A stretch of DNA of 33,441 nucleotides from Alicyclobacillus tolerans (GTDB lineage Bacteria > Bacillota > Bacilli > Alicyclobacillales > Alicyclobacillaceae), in assembly GCF_021739485.1 (NCBI RefSeq), contig NZ_JAJFNK010000051.1, positions 1 to 33,441 of the forward strand, read 5' to 3'. Position 1 is the stretch's first letter, and every line of letters begins with the position of its first letter. The position numbers were made by a program, and so were the translations under genes. Below the pieces are notes generated by a model. That model searched no databases. It saw nothing but the letters and a program-made list of their open reading frames with translations, and was not told the DNA's origin. Positions 7,998-14,693 of this stretch are shown piece after piece.

Positions 7998-8399
7998 ACC
8001 TTTCTCCTTTGAATCTCCTTTGGTAAAGTCCACATACTCGAGAAGTAAATCACTATTTTTACAAAGCTTCAATATAATAGGTTCATTGGAAATAGCTAAG
8101 GGCATGAAACAAATCGGCATGACATGTCCAAAGTTCCTCTTGGTTGTTATGCGATGCAATGTCGTGTTGTGTTTGACGAGAGATTGAAAATTGAGGCAAA
8201 GTGTGGAGGAACATGGCAAAGTTTCACGAAATGAGTAGATTGCAGGCGTAGTTCTACGAATCGGGTTTCTATGGTCCTATTTTCTACGAATTTTTTTCTA
8301 TGAACTTCTTTTCTATAAATCCGGTCGTATGAACGATGCTCATCCGTTCGGAGTTCACTTGCGGCCTTGCTGTAGAAATCGAATGTGGAGGAGTTTCTC
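7998..8399. other. Intergenic region between the divergent Cof and yvyF genes
   Basis: About 400 bases separate the two divergent starts. The segment holds a 15-base tandem repeat array at 8252-8325 and otherwise no convincing gene. Promoters for both genes must lie here; I could not find a clear sigma-D type element for yvyF. Confidence 0.5.
8252..8325. repeat. Five-unit degenerate 15-bp tandem repeat (TTCTAYRAA-N6)
   Basis: The core TTCTA recurs at 8252, 8267, 8282, 8296 and 8311, i.e. with spacings of 15, 15, 14 and 15 bases. The units read TTCTACGAA, TTCTATGGT, TTCTACGAA, TTCTATGAA and TTCTATAAA, each followed by a variable spacer. A decayed sixth unit (CGTATGAAC) follows at 8326 and a related TTTCACGAA lies 30 bases upstream at 8222. 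The array ends about 75 bases before the yvyF start. Confidence 0.75.
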
Positions 8400-8795
8400 G
8401 TGGCCATTGTAAATTGCAAGCGGTGCGGGCGGATTTTTAACCGCATTCGTCGAGATATCTGTGCGAACTGCATCGCTGAAGAAGATTCTGCGTTCGCGGC
8501 AGTCCGCGCATACCTGAAGGACCATCCGAATGCTACCATGGCGGACGTGGTGGAAGCGACCGATGTCGAACTCGAATTAATTGTCTCCATGATCCGCGAC
8601 GGTCGCCTGATGCTTCACGACAACCCGAACATGTCATACGAATGCCAGCGTTGCGGAGGTCCAACCCAATCTGGAAGGTTCTGTGCCCGTTGTACGGAGG
8701 AGCTTGCACACACCCTGGCAAAAGCCACTTCCGAAATTAAAAAGCAAATAAAAGATTCGGGAGACGAGGGACCGAAGTACTATTCGAGGAAATAG
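8400..8795 (+). CDS. yvyF: YvyF/TIGR03826-type flagellar operon protein
   Basis: This small 131-residue protein has an N-terminal zinc ribbon (CKRCGRIFN, then ICANC), a middle helical region AYLKDHPNATMADVVEATDVELELIVSMIRDGRL resembling a winged helix, and a second cysteine cluster (CQRCGGPTQSGRFCARC). This is the layout of YvyF, which in Bacillus lies just upstream of flgM-flgN-flgK-flgL and is taken to regulate flagellar genes. The in-frame GTG at 8385 is also possible, but the GTG at 8400 has GGAGGAG seven bases before it, so I chose it. Here more than 4 kb of other sequence separates it from flgM, instead of the usual direct adjacency. Confidence 0.88.
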   Translation: MAIVNCKRCGRIFNRIRRDICANCIAEEDSAFAAVRAYLKDHPNATMADVVEATDVELELIVSMIRDGRLMLHDNPNMSYECQRCGGPTQSGRFCARCTEELAHTLAKATSEIKKQIKDSGDEGPKYYSRK

Positions 8796-8814
8796 GGGAG
8801 TTGAAGGATCGCGT

Positions 8815-8844
8815 TGACCCAGGCTTTGTCTCGAGCCTGGGTCA
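8815..8844. terminator. Strong hairpin between converging yvyF and methyltransferase genes
   Basis: TGACCCAGGCT (8815-8825) and AGCCTGGGTCA (8834-8844) form a perfect 11-bp stem with an eight-base loop. It sits between two convergent stop codons, so it is likely to end transcripts from both sides, although no long T-run follows. Confidence 0.7.
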
Positions 8845-8860
8845 CTACCACTGCCGCATC

Positions 8861-9778
8861 TTAAACTTGAGGTTTCTGCGCAAGCACAACGACCTGTCCA
8901 ACCGATTCAAATTTCCAAGAACCAGTGTCATTTCGAAGTGATTCCATAGCTTGGTTAAACTCCGCTTCCGGCATAATACCCGCTTGTAAAATACCTTCCT
9001 TCATTTCTACGAATCGCTTGACGGTCAATCGGTTGGCCAAATCACCCGGTTGGGAAAAGGCAAATTGCACTTGTGGTTGAATGACTGGAGTGATTTGGGC
9101 AAATCCGGCTTCGTGCAGGTACGATGCCAATTTGCGGCCCACGAAGCGGTCGCCTCCACGTACCTTTTGCAACTGCTGCGCGGCAGACTGAAGCCGTTGA
9201 AAATCCGGGCTCGCTTCAGGGTAAGTGATGGTCAATTGATCGTCGATGTCCATCAGGCACAAAAACCCACCGGGTCGCAATGTGCGAAACACCTCGCGCG
9301 TCGCTGCAACGGGATCGGATAGGTGTTGGTAGACAAATCGAGCAATGGCAAAGTCAAAGCTGCCGTCTCCGTACGGCAGGTCATATACGTTGGCGGTGGC
9401 AAACTGAATTGGACTTTCAGTGCAGCAACCTCGGCTCAGCAGATTGTCGTGAATTTGTCGCGCCACGTTTAGTGAAGATTCATTGGTGTCGATGGCCTGA
9501 ACGCTGATTGGACGTTGACTAGCGAGGTCAAAGGTGAGTGCGCCAAACCCGGCACCAATGTCCAGTACCTGCATCCCGGGTTGAATGGGCAGCATGTTCA
9601 ACAGTGCCCGTCGATTGGCCCCCGTGTACAGGGTCTGGATGAGCAACCATAATTCTGGCGTATCAGGGTGAGCCTCGATAAAAGACTGGTAGGCTTCATC
9701 AATTACAGTGTAGAAAGAAGAACTCTCGGTTTGCGGACTTGCGATCTTAGAACCCGGTTGTGACGTTATCTGAGACAT
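8861..9778 (-). CDS. Class I SAM-dependent methyltransferase
   Basis: This 305-residue cytoplasmic enzyme has motif I VLDIGAGFGALTF (about 71-83), the acidic end of strand 2 VQAIDTNES, the segment GDGSFDFAIARFVYQHLSDP (motif II region), and LRPGGFLCLMDIDD (motif III), all typical of the UbiE/Methyltransf_25 type. An alpha-helical N-terminal cap precedes the Rossmann fold. The substrate cannot be told. An open frame continues upstream, but the ATG at 9778 has AAGGAG at the right distance, whereas the extension (hydrophobic, FFVIYFF) looks non-coding. It stands alone on the minus strand. Confidence 0.88.
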   Translation of the reverse strand: MSQITSQPGSKIASPQTESSSFYTVIDEAYQSFIEAHPDTPELWLLIQTLYTGANRRALLNMLPIQPGMQVLDIGAGFGALTFDLASQRPISVQAIDTNESSLNVARQIHDNLLSRGCCTESPIQFATANVYDLPYGDGSFDFAIARFVYQHLSDPVAATREVFRTLRPGGFLCLMDIDDQLTITYPEASPDFQRLQSAAQQLQKVRGGDRFVGRKLASYLHEAGFAQITPVIQPQVQFAFSQPGDLANRLTVKRFVEMKEGILQAGIMPEAEFNQAMESLRNDTGSWKFESVGQVVVLAQKPQV

Positions 9779-10902
9779 GGATTTTCTCCTTGGAGTGGGA
9801 TGGATGGTCATGAAAAAATATATCACAAAAAAAGACAGCCGCATGCAACACATAGAAACTATCTCTTTGTGGTAAATCTCACTCGGCCTGGGTCTGTTTT
9901 AATAATCGGTAAATCATACCTAACCTGGTATTTTCAGTGCTGACCTGCGATAGTTCTTGCGATTGGCACTTAGACTGGTACATGTCCGGGCAACTTTGAT
10001 TCTGCTGAGAAAAAATGCAGACTAAAGTCCCTTTTAAAAACTGATTGCTGAAGGAGATTCTATATGTGTGCATGGGCAGTAACCCGAACTTGAAGTACCC
10101 GACTGACAGTAAGATACTGGCACTTACAACACGTATAGAGAAAAATGACACAGTCGCCGTTGCCGATCCAATACTGAACATCATGTGCACGCCCTACACA
10201 AACGTCAATCAAATATCGAACTAGGTGCGGAGTATCTTGAACACTACTGCGAACTGGAACGTCTGCAAACCAAGATAATCGATGAGTTTGAGGCACAGGG
10301 ATTTGTAATCATGAGACCAACCTCTCCTCAAACCGACCGACGTGCATTTTCGTATCGACCTGCACCAGAGACGAACGCTTCCAATGATTGAGCGTGAAAG
10401 CAAGGGTTTGTTCCGTTGTGGTGGCAGAATCGGTTGAGTCGCTCTAGCCGGTATTATAAGCCGGGCCCGTCCGATGCAATCAGGGGTGTAGTGGAAATCG
10501 TAAATTCACTCGCATACGACGTGTCTCTTCTGACTCCAGAGGCGGTTGAACTTAAACACCGCTGGTGCAAGGTAATGCGGCTCATTCATGAAATCTCAAG
10601 TACAATAGACGACGCTTTGGATTGGTACTGGTCTCTTGACAAGACTGGCGGGGAACCACTATTGCATTCATTGTCCTTTTGCAACGTGCTGTTGGCATGC
10701 AGGGTAAAATATTGACCTTCAAGGAACCGTTTTTGTTTATAATAAAAAGGTAATCGTTACAAAGTACCTCATCGTTCTCTGGTTTTAATGGGCTTGTTCC
10801 GTCATCTTGTCCTCGATTTGTCCTGCGTGGGGAAAGTACACGTGCAACAATGTTTTTGCACGTCTTGCAAACCTCATCATTGTGCGATGGGAGGTATAAC
10901 GT
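9779..10902. other. Gene-poor region upstream of the FlgM-FlgN fusion
   Basis: Roughly 1.1 kb without a convincing intact gene. It contains the broken reading frames described separately at 10066-10715. Before the fusion gene there are A+T-rich stretches, with TTGACC (10712-10717) and TATAAT (10738-10743) 20 bases apart, too far for a good sigma-A promoter. I found no clear flagellar sigma promoter. Confidence 0.4.
10066..10715 (+). pseudogene. Possible decayed gene(s) in three frame fragments
   Basis: A GTG at 10066 with AAGGAG at 10050-10055 opens a 52-codon frame (stop 10224) containing protein-like sequence NPNLKYPTDSKILALTTRIE. A second frame opens at a GTG at 10185 without a ribosome site and reads helix-rich sequence (IELGAEYLEHYCELERLQTK) to a TGA at 10391. 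In that same frame, after two TGA codons, reading resumes to 10715 with SLLTPEAVELKHRWCKVMR. The chain can be joined by one frameshift and two nonsense changes, which is what a decaying gene looks like. I do not recognise the family. It may equally be two unrelated small genes or nothing. Confidence 0.3.
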
Positions 10903-11352
10903 TTGGAAGAAGCATCGTCAGTAGATTTGGATGGGTCACGAGAAATCACAGATATCAAGGGAAATGTCAAAAATGGTACATATCAAGTTGCCATAGCGAG
11001 TTTGACCTCTAACTCGGTTAAGAGTGGGATATTAAATAAAAACTACGGATGTGAATTGATCGATAGGTTAGATGAGTTGGGAGAGCAACTGTATCACGTC
11101 CTACTTAGAAATGAAGCACCTAACGTTCTCAAGTTGGTTATTGAACAAGAATCTTGCATGAGACGGCTTCAGATGGAATGTGACTCGAATAAAGAATTTC
11201 GCAATCAAGCCAAAGAGCGATTACGCATCCTAGAACGGAAATGCGCACTCAATCAAAAGCTTCTGGGGCAAGCTTTGCAACTTACGAATGGACTTGTTAG
11301 GAAAATATCTCAACAACAGGTAAATATGTTTTCGCATGATACCTACGCCTAG
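10903..11352 (+). CDS. FlgM-FlgN-like fusion protein (putative anti-sigma factor plus chaperone)
   Basis: This 149-residue protein starts at a TTG with GGGAGGT just upstream. Residues ~14-46 align with the C-terminal half of the FlgM encoded at 12767: NGTYQV against SGTYQI, and VKSGILNK against VESGALDK, at identical spacing. FlgM uses this region to bind the flagellar sigma factor. Immediately after the lysine that ends FlgM, the chain continues into a helical ~100-residue part ending ALNQKLLGQALQLTNGLVRKI, which matches the C-terminal pattern of FlgN, the export chaperone for FlgK and FlgL. In the normal pair the two genes overlap by four bases; here the stop is gone and they are one protein. 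It is followed by a 59-codon gene and a sigma factor. Similarity is by eye; function is inferred. Confidence 0.6.
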   Translation: MEEASSVDLDGSREITDIKGNVKNGTYQVAIASLTSNSVKSGILNKNYGCELIDRLDELGEQLYHVLLRNEAPNVLKLVIEQESCMRRLQMECDSNKEFRNQAKERLRILERKCALNQKLLGQALQLTNGLVRKISQQQVNMFSHDTYA

Positions 11353-11369
11353 AGAGGAAGACTAATTTC

Positions 11370-11549
11370 ATGTCATATTCAATCAGCTTTGGGGTCGGAC
11401 CTCAGGTCGTACCTATTGCTCGAATACTCATAGAAATTACGCAACAGATCAAATCACAGGAGTTACAGAAAATCGCAACGTTTTCGGTGACTGAAGGCAA
11501 CAAAATTTTGCATGGGCAATCTCCATCGTTCTATGACCTGTACGCATAG
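11370..11549 (+). CDS. Small protein of unknown function, 59 residues
   Basis: An ATG at 11370 with GAGGAAG upstream opens a 59-codon gene tightly placed 17 bases after the fusion gene and 20 bases before the sigma factor gene. The sequence contains an amphipathic helix IARILIEITQQIKSQELQKIA and ends LHGQSPSFYDLYA. There is no signal peptide or membrane helix. I do not recognise the family. Position, ribosome site and spacing suggest it is translated as part of the same operon. Confidence 0.6.
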   Translation: MSYSISFGVGPQVVPIARILIEITQQIKSQELQKIATFSVTEGNKILHGQSPSFYDLYA

Positions 11550-11569
11550 GGAATAGGGGACGTACTACC

Positions 11570-12109
11570 ATGACATATAGTGATTATCTAGGTTATACCA
11601 TGCGATTAGCCAAACGATTAATAGGTTTACGTATGAGTGGTGTCATTGACGAGAGTGACTTGGTTTCGTCGGCCATGATGCGGCTGTGGGAAAGAGAGCA
11701 AAAGCAAGGTGGATTTGATGAAAAGACGGCTCGAATGGTGATCAAGTATGCCATGCTGGAGGTCATAAAGAGTTCTGCTGCAGTCCGCGTTCCGCGCTCA
11801 ATGTCACGTCAAGAAGCCATTCATGCCTATCAAAAGGCCAGTACAATAATGCCGGATGAAGAGCCGCAATACTCCCCAGTTGAAGAATGGTTAGATAAAG
11901 AGCCGGTGCGTGAAGTGAAACGTATCGTGGATGGCCTACCATATGAGGAACGCTTGCTTTTATCGTTGATTTGGGAACAAGGGTGTAGCATGCAGCACGC
12001 TGCTGATATTCTATCCACATCTAAGACGCGCATTCACGAACGTTATAACAACCTATTAAGAACTATCAAGGGAAAACTTTTGGTCCAGCGCAGGAATTCA
12101 TCTCGCTAA
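11570..12109 (+). CDS. Small sigma-70 family factor, FliA/SigD-like
   Basis: This 179-residue cytoplasmic protein has a region-2 part (DESDLVSSAMMRLWE, then YAMLEVIKSSAAVRVPRSM; FliA-type sigma factors have a comparable DWVPRSVR motif) and a region-4 helix-turn-helix near the end (LPYEERLLLSLIWEQ, then MQHAADILSTSKTRIHERYNNLLR). It is about 60-75 residues shorter than FliA/SigD; the region-3 part between is abridged. The gene is the last of the three-gene cluster after the FlgM-FlgN-like fusion, as expected for a sigma/anti-sigma pair. Bacilli normally have SigD in the long fla/che operon, so this would be an extra, divergent flagellar-type sigma factor. What it transcribes is unknown. Confidence 0.75.
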   Translation: MTYSDYLGYTMRLAKRLIGLRMSGVIDESDLVSSAMMRLWEREQKQGGFDEKTARMVIKYAMLEVIKSSAAVRVPRSMSRQEAIHAYQKASTIMPDEEPQYSPVEEWLDKEPVREVKRIVDGLPYEERLLLSLIWEQGCSMQHAADILSTSKTRIHERYNNLLRTIKGKLLVQRRNSSR

Positions 12110-12766
12110 AAGGGTATTATATTTTCCTATTTGATGGTTACGATAATGTCCTTTTAAAAATGCAATATAGGAGATCAGACCCTGGTCAACGCGTCCCGGT
12201 TAACTATGTCCCAATGAGTTCTTTCAAATATTTGCGGGCTTTCCTTTCAACTTTACCTTCGATCGTTCCGGTCGGTACCGTTTTGTCAATCGATTTGCTT
12301 GTGAGTCGTTTGCTTCTCCTTTGGTTATCTGCAGTCGCTCCCATCTTAGCGCGCTCGTCATACGCCACCCTTTGCGGTATTCACACGCGAATAAACATCT
12401 GCTTTCGTCAATCGCTCAAACATGATTTCGTTACCCACAGTATCTAGAGTGAAACATCGCTCCAGGAGTATGTCGTTCACTCAACACTCAACGGATTCAG
12501 TTTAACGTAAAATCACCGCCGTTTCCCCCAAAAGGCGGTTGTTAACATCAAACTTAGTGAGCTCAGGAAGTCTGGATAATCCGCAACATTTTTATATGGC
12601 CGCAAAATATGACGAAATACGATGAAATTAACGCGGATCGACGACCTAATTACGATTTTCGGTGAAATTTGTCATTAAATCATCTGCTATGGATGAATTT
12701 CCACCGGAACGATATAAGGAAAACTGCACTTAGTATTAAGTAGAAAGAGTTGAGGAGGTAGCCCTC
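12110..12766. other. Intergenic region upstream of flgM
   Basis: About 650 bases without a convincing gene. A hairpin with stem ACCGCC (12515-12520) / GGCGGT (12534-12539) and a 13-base loop lies in the middle. On the minus strand a 46-codon frame (12204-12344) encodes a very basic peptide containing VPTGTIEGKVERKARKYLKEL; it lacks a good ribosome site and may be a remnant. The last ~150 bases before flgM are A+T-rich and should hold the flgM promoter; I could not match a sigma-D consensus with confidence. Confidence 0.4.
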
Positions 12767-12958
12767 ATGTGGTCTGCACCGAACGATTTTCCCGACTTAT
12801 CAAAGTCGTCACCCATAAAGCCAAGTCGGCCATTCTCGCAGGAGAATTCGTCAGAAAAAGTCAAACGACTTCGTGAAGCCATTGCTAGTGGCACGTATCA
12901 AATCAATACCCAAAAAATTGCGGAGCGTATTGTGGAAAGTGGGGCCTTAGACAAATGA
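12767..12958 (+). CDS. flgM: Anti-sigma-28 factor FlgM
   Basis: This 63-residue protein matches FlgM at its C-terminal half: VKRLREAIASGTYQINTQKIAERIVESGALDK is the sigma-binding region that holds SigD/FliA inactive until the hook is finished and FlgM is exported. The N-terminal third is polar, Ser/Pro-rich and probably unstructured, as usual. GAGGAGGT lies just before the ATG. It overlaps flgN by four bases (ATGA), so the two are translationally coupled. It is somewhat shorter than the ~88 residues of the Bacillus protein. Confidence 0.9.
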   Translation: MWSAPNDFPDLSKSSPIKPSRPFSQENSSEKVKRLREAIASGTYQINTQKIAERIVESGALDK

Positions 12959-13254
12959 TTACGCTGCTTGAAGGACTTGTAGCTCTTGAAGCAGTTCTTG
13001 ATAGTCTTCGAAGTGCGGTAATCGCTCGGGACCCAGAGAAAACTGCTTCATCAACGCATGAGGTTATTGTTCTCCTTGACCAACTCAAAGGAACGAAAGT
13101 GAGTTCGTTGCCCCCGAAACAAAAACAGTACATTCAAAATTTGATGAGTGTTGCGGAAGAAGTGAATCAGTTGCTAGTTCATCAGATGGACATGAGCAAG
13201 CTAGCTTTAGGTGATCTCCAAAGAGGAAAGTCAAAGCAGCGGTGGTACGCGTAG
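12955..13254 (+). CDS. flgN: FlgN-type flagellar export chaperone
   Basis: This 99-residue, all-helical protein lies between flgM and flgK, the standard place of flgN. FlgN binds FlgK and FlgL in the cytoplasm and brings them to the flagellar export apparatus. The chain LEGLVALEAVLDSLRSAVIARDPEK followed by a long second helical hairpin fits the fold; the length is shorter than the ~140-160 residues of many FlgN proteins. Sequence conservation in the family is low, so the call leans on position. The start ATG overlaps the flgM stop. Confidence 0.75.
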   Translation: MITLLEGLVALEAVLDSLRSAVIARDPEKTASSTHEVIVLLDQLKGTKVSSLPPKQKQYIQNLMSVAEEVNQLLVHQMDMSKLALGDLQRGKSKQRWYA

Positions 13255-13269
13255 AGGGGAGGGTCAACA

Positions 13270-14688
13270 GTGGCATCTATCGGAACATTTTTCGGGCTCA
13301 ACACTGCAGTGAACGCGCTTGAAGCCATTCAACAAGCACAAGCCGTCATTAGCAACAACATCGGGAATGCCTCTACACCAGGGTATTCCGTGGAAGTCGC
13401 AAACCTCACGGAAGCGCCGCCATTCCCTCCTGAGCCGTCGTCGGCCGCTCCAGTCATGGCGGGACAACTTGGTCAAGGGAGTATGGTTCAATCGGTGACC
13501 CGCGTTACGGACAGTTTTTACAACCAAATGGTCAGGAATAATCTTACGGACCACTCTGGGCATTCCACCCTGTACACCAACTTAAACCAGATTCAGCAGA
13601 TATTTAACGAACCTTCTACATCGGGTCTTCAATCTGCCATCGACAATTTTTTCTCATCGTGGCAAACTCTGTCGACCCAACCGCAAAGCATGGCAGCGCG
13701 GGAAGCAGTGATTCAGCAGGCCAATAACCTGACTACAGCTTTTTCGACGATACAGGGACAGTTAGCAGACGTCATGAATAACTTAAACAGTCAGGTATCT
13801 GGCGGACAAGCGAGTCAAATCACTCAGGTGAATCAGTATGCCCAACAGTTAGCGCAAATTAATCAACAAATTGCCAGGGTCACAAGTGTGGGGCAAAGCC
13901 CGAATCAACTCTTGGACCAGAAGGATGGGATTCTCAACAATCTCGCAAAGCTTGGGAATCTCCAATATACCGAAAACGCGAACGGTACTGTCGATGTAAC
14001 CTTCGGCTCCGTGCCTATTGTCTCAACCTCATCAACCCCGGCAAAAGCCTTTACGACTGCAGATGTGGCCAATCTCACTTCAGGAGAGATTTGGGCGAAC
14101 CAACAAGGAATTTCTACGGCGCAAAGTCTCTGGAATTCGGTGGGGAATCTACTCAATTCCATTGCCACTGGAGTGAATAACCAACTGGAGCAAGGCTACC
14201 AATATAACAGTAACAACACCGGATCTCAGAATGACCTATTCACGTTTAACCCACAAACCAGAACGTTGGCGGGAGTGTCGACAACCTATACGACGGTATC
14301 GGTCACATCGAATTTCCAACCTCAACAAATTGCTGCCGCGCTGAACCCAAACTCTCCTGGAGATGGAAGCAACGCTACAGCCATCGCGAACCTACAAAAC
14401 TCCACCACGCTCCAAAACAGTGCAGGAACGAGCCTTGGAGCCACACCGGATGATTCCTTTTCCTCCGTGATTGCAGACTTAGGTGCACAGACGGCAGCGG
14501 CAAAAAACAATCAGACTACCAGTTCTTCCTTGCTTCAAGAGTCGCAAAGCCTGCAACAATCGGTTTCTGGTGTGAACATCAACGACCAAGTTGCTCAGAT
14601 GGTGGAGTACCAAAATATTTACAATGCTGCTTCTAAATTCATAGAGATTCAAAATCAGATGCTCCAAACTCTGATTCAGGGGGTGTAA
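13270..14688 (+). CDS. flgK: Flagellar hook-associated protein 1
   Basis: This 472-residue exported protein forms the first junction between hook and filament. The N-terminus carries the rod/hook signature (FFGLNTAVNALEAIQQAQ, NNIGNASTPGYSVEVANL), and the C-terminus has the matching helix (VNINDQVAQMVEYQNIYNAASKFIEIQNQMLQTLIQG) that forms the D0/D1 coiled coil. The middle is Ser/Thr/Gln-rich. It starts with a GTG preceded by AGGGGAGGG. There are 15 bases to flgN and five bases to flgL, so it is part of one operon. Confidence 0.95.
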   Translation: MASIGTFFGLNTAVNALEAIQQAQAVISNNIGNASTPGYSVEVANLTEAPPFPPEPSSAAPVMAGQLGQGSMVQSVTRVTDSFYNQMVRNNLTDHSGHSTLYTNLNQIQQIFNEPSTSGLQSAIDNFFSSWQTLSTQPQSMAAREAVIQQANNLTTAFSTIQGQLADVMNNLNSQVSGGQASQITQVNQYAQQLAQINQQIARVTSVGQSPNQLLDQKDGILNNLAKLGNLQYTENANGTVDVTFGSVPIVSTSSTPAKAFTTADVANLTSGEIWANQQGISTAQSLWNSVGNLLNSIATGVNNQLEQGYQYNSNNTGSQNDLFTFNPQTRTLAGVSTTYTTVSVTSNFQPQQIAAALNPNSPGDGSNATAIANLQNSTTLQNSAGTSLGATPDDSFSSVIADLGAQTAAAKNNQTTSSSLLQESQSLQQSVSGVNINDQVAQMVEYQNIYNAASKFIEIQNQMLQTLIQGV

Positions 14689-14693
14689 GCTGG

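Noticed and set aside
8252..8325. CRISPR array
   Set aside because: Units are only 15 bases with 9-base cores, far below CRISPR repeat and spacer lengths, and no cas genes are present.
8147..8590. 147-codon minus-strand frame across the 15-bp repeat array
   Set aside because: It lies antisense to the well-supported yvyF gene for its first third and has no ribosome site; the repeat simply happens to be open in that frame.
9879..10190. 103-codon minus-strand frame with a hydrophobic start
   Set aside because: No ribosome site, no family-like sequence, and it overlaps the plus-strand fragments; kept as unexplained DNA.
10712..10743. Sigma-A promoter TTGACC / TATAAT for the fusion gene
   Set aside because: The boxes are individually good but 20 bases apart instead of 16-18.
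12160..12447. 95-codon plus-strand frame upstream of flgM
   Set aside because: No ribosome site and random-looking composition; the opposite strand reads more like protein but is also too weak to call.
12600..12766. Sigma-D promoter for flgM (TAAA-N15-GCCGATAT)
   Set aside because: AACGATAT before flgM has no TAAA at the right distance; the match is too weak to list.
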